A stretch of DNA of 64,000 nucleotides from CAZUYC01 sp964624475 (GTDB lineage Bacteria > Myxococcota_A > UBA9160 > SMWR01), in contig CAZUYC010000132.1 in NCBI GenBank assembly GCA_964624475.1, positions 28,228 through 92,227 on the forward strand. The letters are read 5' to 3'. The notes below the pieces were generated by a model. The model did not search any database, had not been told where the DNA came from, and saw only the letters and a list, made by a program, of their open reading frames with translations. The first letter of the stretch is position 1. Every line of letters begins with the position of its first letter. The position numbers were made by a program, and so were the translations under genes. Below, piece by piece: positions 58,910 through 64,000 of the stretch.

Positions 58910-60370
58910 ATGGGAAAGCCCACGGGATTCCTCGAGTACCGCCGCGAGCCGACCCCCCACCGGCCGGTGGAGGAGCGCCTGCGCGACTGGCACGAGGTGC
59001 AGGCCGATTTCACGGAGGAGCAGGCGCGGCGCCAGGGGGCCCGCTGCATGGACTGCGGCGTGCCCTTCTGCAACAACGGCTGCCCGCTCGGCAACCTCAT
59101 CCCCGACTGGAACGACCTGGTCCATCGCGGCCACTGGCGCGAGGCCCTCGAGCGCTTGCATTCGACCAACAACTTCCCCGAGTTCACGGGCCTCGTCTGC
59201 CCCGCGCCGTGTGAGACCGCCTGCGTGCTCGGGATCAACGACGACCCGGTCGCGATCAAGCAGATCGAGTGGGAGATCTCGCGCCGCGGCTGGCAGGAGG
59301 GATGGATCCGGCCGGTCCTCCCCGAGCGGAGGAGCGGGCGCTCGGTGGCCGTCGTGGGCTCGGGCCCGGCGGGGCTCGCCGCCGCGCAGCAGCTGGCCCG
59401 GGCCGGACACGGCGTCACGATCTTCGAGAAGAGCGACCGGATCGGGGGGCTCCTGCGCTACGGCATCCCCGAGTTCAAGCTCGAGAAGCGGCTGATCGAC
59501 CCGCGGATCGAGCAGATGCGCGCGGAGGGCGTGGCCTTCCAGACCGGCGTCCACGTCGGAGTCGACCTCTCGGCCGCGGAGCTCCGGCGCAGCTTCGACG
59601 CGATCCTGCTGTGCGTGGGCTCCGAGCAGCCCCGCGACCTGCCGATCCCGGGGCGCGAGCTGCAGGGGATCCACTTCGCCATGGATTTCCTCACCCAGCA
59701 GAACCATCGCAACGCCGGCGACCGCTTCGCCCCGGAGGAGGAGATCCTGGCCACCGGTCGCGACGTCGTGGTGCTGGGCGGCGGCGACACCGGATCGGAC
59801 TGCGTCGGGACCTCCCACCGCCAGCGCGCGCGCTCGGTGACCTCGATCGAGCTGCTGGGGCGGCCGCCGGACGAACGCCACCCCTCGACGCCGTGGCCGC
59901 TCTGGCCGCTCGTCTTCCGCACCTCGAGCTCCCACGAGGAGGGTGGCGTCCGCGAGTTCTCGGTCCTGACCAAGCGCTTCGAGGGCGCGGCGGGGCGGGT
60001 GGAGCGCCTGCACTGCACGCGGCTCGCCTGGGCCCCGCCCGACGCCTCGGGTCGGCCGGCGATGCGGGAGATCCCCGGCAGCGAGTTCTCGATCCCGGCC
60101 GACCTCGTGCTCCTCGCTCTCGGCTTCGTCCACCCGGTGCACGAGGGGTGCGTCGCGGACCTCGGCGTGCGCCTCGATCCGCGCGGCAGCGTCCTGGCCG
60201 ACAGCGAGGGCTTCGCCACCAGCGAGCCCGGGATCTTCGCCGCGGGCGACTGCCGCCGCGGCCAGTCGCTCGTCGTGTGGGCGCTCTGGGAGGGGCGCGA
60301 GGCGGCTCGCGCTGTCGACCGCTACCTCGTCGGCGAATCGTGGCTCCAGTCGCGGCAGGCCTTCGTCTAG
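58910..60370 (+). CDS. gltD: glutamate synthase small subunit
   Basis: A 486-aa beta subunit that passes electrons from NADPH through FAD and Fe-S clusters to GltB. The N-terminal cysteine motifs CMDCGVPFCNNGCPLGN and CPAPCETACVLG bind two [4Fe-4S] clusters. VAVVGSGPAGLAAAQQLA is the FAD fold and VVVLGGGDTGSDCVG the NADPH fold; the C-terminal GIFAAGDCRRGQSLVVWAL contacts FAD. Length and motifs match the family. No promoter is seen in the 12-bp gap, so it is co-transcribed with gltB. Confidence 0.96.
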   Translation: MGKPTGFLEYRREPTPHRPVEERLRDWHEVQADFTEEQARRQGARCMDCGVPFCNNGCPLGNLIPDWNDLVHRGHWREALERLHSTNNFPEFTGLVCPAPCETACVLGINDDPVAIKQIEWEISRRGWQEGWIRPVLPERRSGRSVAVVGSGPAGLAAAQQLARAGHGVTIFEKSDRIGGLLRYGIPEFKLEKRLIDPRIEQMRAEGVAFQTGVHVGVDLSAAELRRSFDAILLCVGSEQPRDLPIPGRELQGIHFAMDFLTQQNHRNAGDRFAPEEEILATGRDVVVLGGGDTGSDCVGTSHRQRARSVTSIELLGRPPDERHPSTPWPLWPLVFRTSSSHEEGGVREFSVLTKRFEGAAGRVERLHCTRLAWAPPDASGRPAMREIPGSEFSIPADLVLLALGFVHPVHEGCVADLGVRLDPRGSVLADSEGFATSEPGIFAAGDCRRGQSLVVWALWEGREAARAVDRYLVGESWLQSRQAFV

Positions 60371-60444
60371 GGCGGGGTCTGGGGGATGATCGGGAGCGCT
60401 GGGTCTGCGCGGTTGGTGGGTCCCTCGTTGGACTCCGCCCGATC

Positions 60445-60502
60445 TACTCCGCTCGCCTGCGGCTCGCTGCGCGCTCGGCGCTGCCGCGCCTCGCTTGCGA
60501 AG
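60445..60502 (+). repeat. left arm of a 58-bp inverted repeat (dispersed repeat family)
   Basis: It begins TACTCCGCTCGCCTGCGGCT and ends CTTGCGAAG. It is the reverse complement of the right arm with three mismatches in 58 bases. Its first 28 informative bases (60446-60473) are also present, inverted, at 5892-5919. Confidence 0.9.
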
Positions 60503-60601
60503 CAGCGCGCCGGAACCCTGTCCGGGGTGATGCGGGGTTGGCCTACGACCGGCCGGGGGTAGGCGAAGCCCGCACCGCCGCAGCCAGCTTCCGGCCGGGC
60601 T

Positions 60602-60659
60602 CTTCGCAAGCGGAGCGCGGCAGCGCGGAGCGCGCAGCGAGCCGCAGGCGAGCGGAGTA
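60602..60659 (-). repeat. right arm of a 58-bp inverted repeat (dispersed repeat family)
   Basis: It pairs with the left arm to give a potential cruciform or long hairpin around a 99-bp spacer. Bases 60631-60658 are identical to 5892-5919. It lies about 80 bp before the promoter of the zapB-zapA unit. Confidence 0.9.
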
Positions 60660-60736
60660 AAATCGGAAAGTCCCCCCTCCAAACGGCCCCTTACCCCCGC
60701 ACGCTTCGGGTTCCCGCGGGACTTCGCACGAAACGC

Positions 60737-60766
60737 TTGACGCCGTTCCCGGCGCGTCGGTAGGAT
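60737..60766 (+). promoter_or_regulatory. probable sigma70-type promoter for zapB-zapA-5-FCL
   Basis: TTGACG (60737-60742) and TAGGAT (60761-60766) with an 18-bp spacer. Transcription would begin near 60773, leaving a very short leader before the zapB-like frame. Confidence 0.55.
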
Positions 60767-60788
60767 CGCGCCGGACGGGGGTCCTCCG

Positions 60789-61049
60789 ATTCCGGATCGA
60801 AGCCGCGAGCATTACGACTTCGGGCGGCTCGAGCGCGCGGTCGAGGCGCTGGCGGAGGCTCACCGTCGGCTGGGCGGCGAGAACGCCGGACTGCGGCGCA
60901 AGGTCGAGGAGAAGGCGCGACGGATCCGCACCCTGGAGGAGCAGATCCTCGAGGCGAACCAGAAGCGTCAGGACGTCGCGAAGCGCATCGACGAGCTCGT
61001 TGCGCAGCTCGACCACCTCGACGCGCAGCTCGCGCGGACGCAGGAGTAG
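60789..61049 (+). CDS. zapB: ZapB-like coiled-coil protein with no standard start codon
   Basis: An ~86-residue coiled coil (HYDFGRLERAVEALAEAH, then GENAGLRRKVEEKARRIRTL and LEANQKRQDVAKRIDELVAQ). Position directly before zapA and the heptad pattern match cell-division protein ZapB. The frame is open from 60741 but contains no ATG, GTG or TTG anywhere before the conserved part. ATT at 60789, preceded by GACGGGGG at a suitable distance, is the most plausible initiation point; translation from another near-cognate codon is possible. The stop is 7 bp before zapA. Confidence 0.65.
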   Translation: MPDRSREHYDFGRLERAVEALAEAHRRLGGENAGLRRKVEEKARRIRTLEEQILEANQKRQDVAKRIDELVAQLDHLDAQLARTQE

Positions 61050-61056
61050 TCTGGCC

Positions 61057-61344
61057 TTGGCCCCGCGTCGCTCCGTCGCCGTGCGTGTCCGCGGCCGGGA
61101 GTTCCGCATCCTGACCGACGGCGACGAGGATCGGCTCCAGCGCGTCGCCGGGCTCGTCGACCAGACCATGGGACGGGTCGAACGACAGACGGGCGCCGTC
61201 GACACGCTCGACGTGGCGCTGCTGGCCGCCCTGAACCTGGCGCGGGAGCTCCTCGAGCTCCGGGAGAGCGGCACCCCGGCCGGGATGGACGCCGATCGGC
61301 TGCGCTCGCTCGTGGAGCAGGCGGAGTCGGCGCTGGTCGGCTGA
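61057..61344 (+). CDS. zapA: cell division protein ZapA
   Basis: A 95-aa FtsZ-ring associated protein. SVAVRVRGREFRILTDGDED is the N-terminal beta segment of the family; TGAVDTLDVALLAALNLARE is the helical dimerisation part. TTG 61057 gives MAPRRSVAVRVRG with the proper length; longer frames to 61000 overlap the zapB coding region and are Ser/Arg-rich. It is placed between the ZapB-like gene and 5-formyl-THF cyclo-ligase, as in many Proteobacteria, but with no room for 6S RNA. Confidence 0.88.
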   Translation: MAPRRSVAVRVRGREFRILTDGDEDRLQRVAGLVDQTMGRVERQTGAVDTLDVALLAALNLARELLELRESGTPAGMDADRLRSLVEQAESALVG

Positions 61345-61356
61345 AAGGCTAGTTCC

Positions 61357-61947
61357 CTGGAGACGGGGCTCGCGGAGCGCAAGCGCATCCTGCGCGGCGC
61401 GCTGGCCGCGTGGCGCCGGGGGGTGCCCGCCGACGTGGCTGCCGCCGCCGGCCGCATGGTCGCGGCGCAGCTCCAGACCGCGCCCGAGTTCGAGGTGGCG
61501 GGCTGCGTCGGGCTCTACGCGGCGTTGCCCGACGAGGTTCCGAGCCGCATGTGCTTCGAGAGCCTGCGCCGCCGCGGGCTCGTCTGTGTCTTCCCGCGCA
61601 GGCAGGGCGAGCACGGCCTCGTCTTCCATCGCGTCGACGCCTGGGAGGATCTGCGCCCGGGCCGCGCCGGCATCGCCGAGCCCTCCGAGTCCGCCCCCCG
61701 CCGCGCGCCCGGGCCGGGTGACGTGGTGCTCGTCCCCGGGGTCGCGTTCGACGCTCACGGGCAGCGGCTCGGGCGCGGCACCGGCTGCTACGACTCGGCC
61801 TTCCCGCCCGGCGCCGCGAGTCCGCCGCTGCTCTTCGGAGTCGCCTACGAGTTCCAGGTCGTGGAGTCGGTCCCCCACGGGTCGCGGGATCGGCGGGTCG
61901 ATGCCATCGTCACCGAGCGCACCATCCGCCGCGTGGGGGGAGCCTAG
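61357..61947 (+). CDS. 5-formyltetrahydrofolate cyclo-ligase family protein
   Basis: A ~196-aa protein converting 5-formyl-THF to 5,10-methenyl-THF with ATP. The N-terminal helix K-R-x-L-R (ERKRILRGALAAWRRG) expected for the family lies upstream of the first standard start (GTG 61423); CTG at 61357 is the only near-cognate codon that includes it. VGLYAALPDEVP, DVVLVPGVAFDAHGQRLGRG and FGVAYEFQVVESVPHGSRD follow. The phosphate-loop motif reads GRGTGCYDSAF rather than the usual GRGGGYYDR, so activity is uncertain. It follows zapA by 12 bp. Confidence 0.8.
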   Translation: METGLAERKRILRGALAAWRRGVPADVAAAAGRMVAAQLQTAPEFEVAGCVGLYAALPDEVPSRMCFESLRRRGLVCVFPRRQGEHGLVFHRVDAWEDLRPGRAGIAEPSESAPRRAPGPGDVVLVPGVAFDAHGQRLGRGTGCYDSAFPPGAASPPLLFGVAYEFQVVESVPHGSRDRRVDAIVTERTIRRVGGA

Positions 61948-61950
61948 CCA

Positions 61951-63180
61951 ATGACCGAGCGGCAGGACCCCGAGCTCGACCGACAGCTCGCCGCGATGCG
62001 CGAGGGCAGCGTCGACTTCCACGGCGAGGCGGAGCTGCGCGAACGCCTCGCGGCGCGGCGGGCGGCGGGCGGGGGACTGCGCGTGAAGCTCGGCATGGAC
62101 CCCTCGGCGCCCGATCTCCACCTCGGCCACACGGTGGTGCTCGGCAAGCTGCGCCAGCTCCAGGACCTCGGGCACACGGCGATCCTGCTGGTCGGGGACT
62201 TCACCGCGCGCATCGGCGACCCGTCGGGACGCCGCAAGACGCGGCCCGCGCTGAGCCGCGAGGAGGTGCTGCGCAACGCCTCGACCTACGTCGATCAGGC
62301 CGGGCGCGTGATCGACGCGGCGCGTGCCGAGGTGCGCTTCAACAGCGAATGGATGGAGCGCATGAGCTCCGACGACGTGTTGCGCCTGTGCTCCCACTAC
62401 ACCGTGGCGCGCCTGCTCGAGCGCGACGACTTCGCCAAGCGCTACGCCGGGGGGGATCCCATCTCGGTCCACGAGCTCCTGTACCCGTTCGTGCAGGCCT
62501 ACGACTCCGTCGCGCTTCGCGCCGACGTCGAGCTCGGCGGCACCGACCAGACCTTCAATCTCCTGATGGGGCGCGAGATCCAGCGCGCCTACGGCCAGGC
62601 GCCGCAGGCGGTGATCACCCTTCCGCTGCTCGTCGGGACCGACGGCCGCGAGAAGATGTCGAAGAGCCTCGGCAACGCGATCGGGATCACGGATCCGCCC
62701 GAGGAGATCTACGGCCGGGTCATGAGCATCTCGGACGCGCTGATGCTCGGCTGGTTCGACCTGCTCGCCGCCGGCGGATGGGCGGACCTGCGGGCCGAGC
62801 GCGAGCGCCTCGGGCGCGGCTCGGGCGAGCCGCTGCGCTTCAAGCAGGCGCTCGCACGCCGCCTCGTCGAGCGCTTCCACGACGCCGGGGCCGCCGAGCG
62901 CGCGGAGGCGCACTTCCATCGGGTCGTGCGCAGCCGCGAAGCGCCCGACGACCTGCCCGAGCGGCGCCTCGCGGCGGGGAACTCCGGCGACCGCGGGCTC
63001 CTCGAGGTGCTCGTGGAGCTCGGGCTCGTCGCGAGCCACGGCGAGGCGCGCCGCCTCGTCGCGCAGCGGGCCGTCGCGGTCGACGATGCGCTGGTGGACG
63101 ACGCCAGCCTCCGGCTCGGGCGCGGGGTCCACCGGATCCGGGTCGGCAAGCGCCGCTTCGCCCGGGCGGAGATCCGCTAG
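61951..63180 (+). CDS. tyrS: tyrosyl-tRNA synthetase
   Basis: A 409-aa class I aminoacyl-tRNA synthetase charging tRNA-Tyr. KLGMDPSAPDLHLGHTVVLG carries the HIGH motif as HLGH (57-60); GDFTARIGDPSGR and the GGTDQTFNLLMGRE tyrosine/AMP site follow; REKMSKSLGNAIG is the KMSKS loop. The C-terminal S4 RNA-binding domain covers ~340-409. The motif details (HLGH, PSG) point to the TyrZ-like bacterial branch. The ATG is 3 bp after the preceding stop; rRNA promoter sequences begin 70 bp downstream. Confidence 0.95.
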   Translation: MTERQDPELDRQLAAMREGSVDFHGEAELRERLAARRAAGGGLRVKLGMDPSAPDLHLGHTVVLGKLRQLQDLGHTAILLVGDFTARIGDPSGRRKTRPALSREEVLRNASTYVDQAGRVIDAARAEVRFNSEWMERMSSDDVLRLCSHYTVARLLERDDFAKRYAGGDPISVHELLYPFVQAYDSVALRADVELGGTDQTFNLLMGREIQRAYGQAPQAVITLPLLVGTDGREKMSKSLGNAIGITDPPEEIYGRVMSISDALMLGWFDLLAAGGWADLRAERERLGRGSGEPLRFKQALARRLVERFHDAGAAERAEAHFHRVVRSREAPDDLPERRLAAGNSGDRGLLEVLVELGLVASHGEARRLVAQRAVAVDDALVDDASLRLGRGVHRIRVGKRRFARAEIR

Positions 63181-63249
63181 ACGCGCGGGCGTCCGGGCAG
63201 CGAGCGCCGCTCCTCGAGGGAGGGCCCCTGGGGGCGCAGAAGGCCCCCC

Positions 63250-63278
63250 TTGACCCGGAGCCTCCGGTCCCGTAGATT
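63250..63278 (+). promoter_or_regulatory. rRNA operon promoter
   Basis: TTGACC (63250-63255) and TAGATT (63273-63278) are separated by 17 bp, close to the sigma70 optimum, about 260 bp before mature 16S. It lies 70 bp after the tyrS stop. Confidence 0.7.
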
Positions 63279-63285
63279 GCTTCTC

Positions 63286-63540
63286 CCACAAGAGATCTGG
63301 AGGCAAACCGAGGGGTTGCCTCGGTTGCTCTTCGCCACCCCGACCCGGCACAGGCAGCGGGTGGCTTCGATCGGTCTTTGAAAACTGAATAGCGTGCGGT
63401 CCTTTCGGGCTCGGGAAGCCCGATGGGACGGCCACGACTCGTAATTCCCAATCGATCGCGGAGCTCGCGGTTCGCCGCGCGCTCCGCTTCCGAACGACCG
63501 GACGCGACGCGCGCGAGCGCGCCGCGTCCGCGCAAGGTTC
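63286..63540 (+). promoter_or_regulatory. rRNA leader with boxA-like antitermination elements
   Basis: The leader contains TGCTCTTCGCCA (63326-63337) and GTCTTTGAAAAC (from 63375), both resembling the boxA elements bound by Nus factors, and a perfect hairpin TCGGGCT-CGGGA-AGCCCGA (63405-63423) suited to processing. There is no protein-coding content. Confidence 0.55.

Positions 63541-64000
<460 letters not shown>

Larger units (their letters stand above)
60371..60736. other. ~370-bp gap containing an inverted repeat pair
   Basis: There is no gene. The gap holds two 58-bp arms of an inverted repeat (60445-60502, 60602-60659) with ~100 bp between them, and little else. Long minus-strand frames across it read the repeat as Arg/Leu/Ala-rich peptides and are not real genes. 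Confidence 0.7.

Noticed and set aside
61345..61356. 6S RNA between zapA and the 5-FCL gene
   Set aside because: This is its classical location in Proteobacteria, but only 12 nt are available.

Overview
The window is a very GC-rich bacterial chromosome segment, with strong third-position G/C, frequent GTG and TTG starts, and long runs of genes overlapping by 4 bp (ATGA/GTGA). It ends in the first ~460 nt of a 16S rRNA gene. The 16S start, together with the yicC-remA-gmk-rel, zapB-zapA-5-FCL and Lrp-gltBD arrangements, a trans-envelope LPS gene set and a TM-anchored FtsY, points to a diderm of the broad Deltaproteobacteria (Desulfobacterota/Myxococcota/Binatota-like). I cannot place it more finely from sequence reading alone. 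No plasmid, phage, intact insertion sequence, CRISPR array or tRNA is visible.

Layout: (1) 1-8853, plus strand: an operon-like run of heptose-7-phosphate kinase, YicC, a RemA-family protein, guanylate kinase, a bifunctional (p)ppGpp enzyme, two LPS-core type glycosyltransferases and a histidine-motif membrane/TPR protein. (2) 8858-14852, minus strand: a GT-C type membrane protein, an MsbA-like ABC exporter, a FAD/NAD-binding oxidoreductase and purM. (3) 14916-19368, plus strand: a small GT2 and a heterodimeric ABC exporter with one degenerate and one canonical ATPase site. (4) 19536-35124, minus strand: a surface-glycan island with a somewhat different base texture. It holds two Gfo/Idh oxidoreductases, a Wzx-like flippase, a decayed epimerase, two methyltransferases, several GT2/GT4 enzymes (including three tandem paralogues with an EDH-type motif), a NodB deacetylase, and a FAD oxidoreductase with a C-terminal two-helix membrane domain next to a stand-alone paralogue of that domain. 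(5) 35125-44461: more envelope-glycan genes (three large GT39-like membrane proteins, a frameshifted SGNH hydrolase, a radical SAM/SPASM protein, a GT4). (6) 44758-45668: an Xre/RES toxin-antitoxin pair with a palindromic operator. (7) 45909-53743: smc, a DUF1232 protein, ftsY, glpK and a glycerophosphodiesterase. (8) 53782-60370: promoter, Lrp/AsnC regulator, gltB, gltD. (9) 60445-63180: an inverted repeat, a zapB-like ORF, zapA, 5-formyl-THF cyclo-ligase and tyrS. (10) 63250-64000: rRNA promoter, leader and 16S start.

Most of the accessory content builds and exports cell-surface glycans: sugar activation (heptose kinase), sugar or redox modification (Gfo/Idh, FAD enzyme, deacetylase, methyltransferases), transfer (GT2/GT4/GT-C) and flipping or export (Wzx-like, MsbA-like). 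The flanks are housekeeping: nucleotide metabolism, stringent response, chromosome segregation, SRP-dependent secretion, nitrogen assimilation and translation. The less ordinary items are the membrane FAD enzyme with its stand-alone domain paralogue, the tandem GT2 triplet, two micro-ORFs that close gaps in overlapping gene chains, a dispersed ~28-bp GC-rich repeat that also forms a protein C-terminus, several genes whose conserved N-termini lie upstream of any ATG/GTG/TTG, and two inactivated genes.
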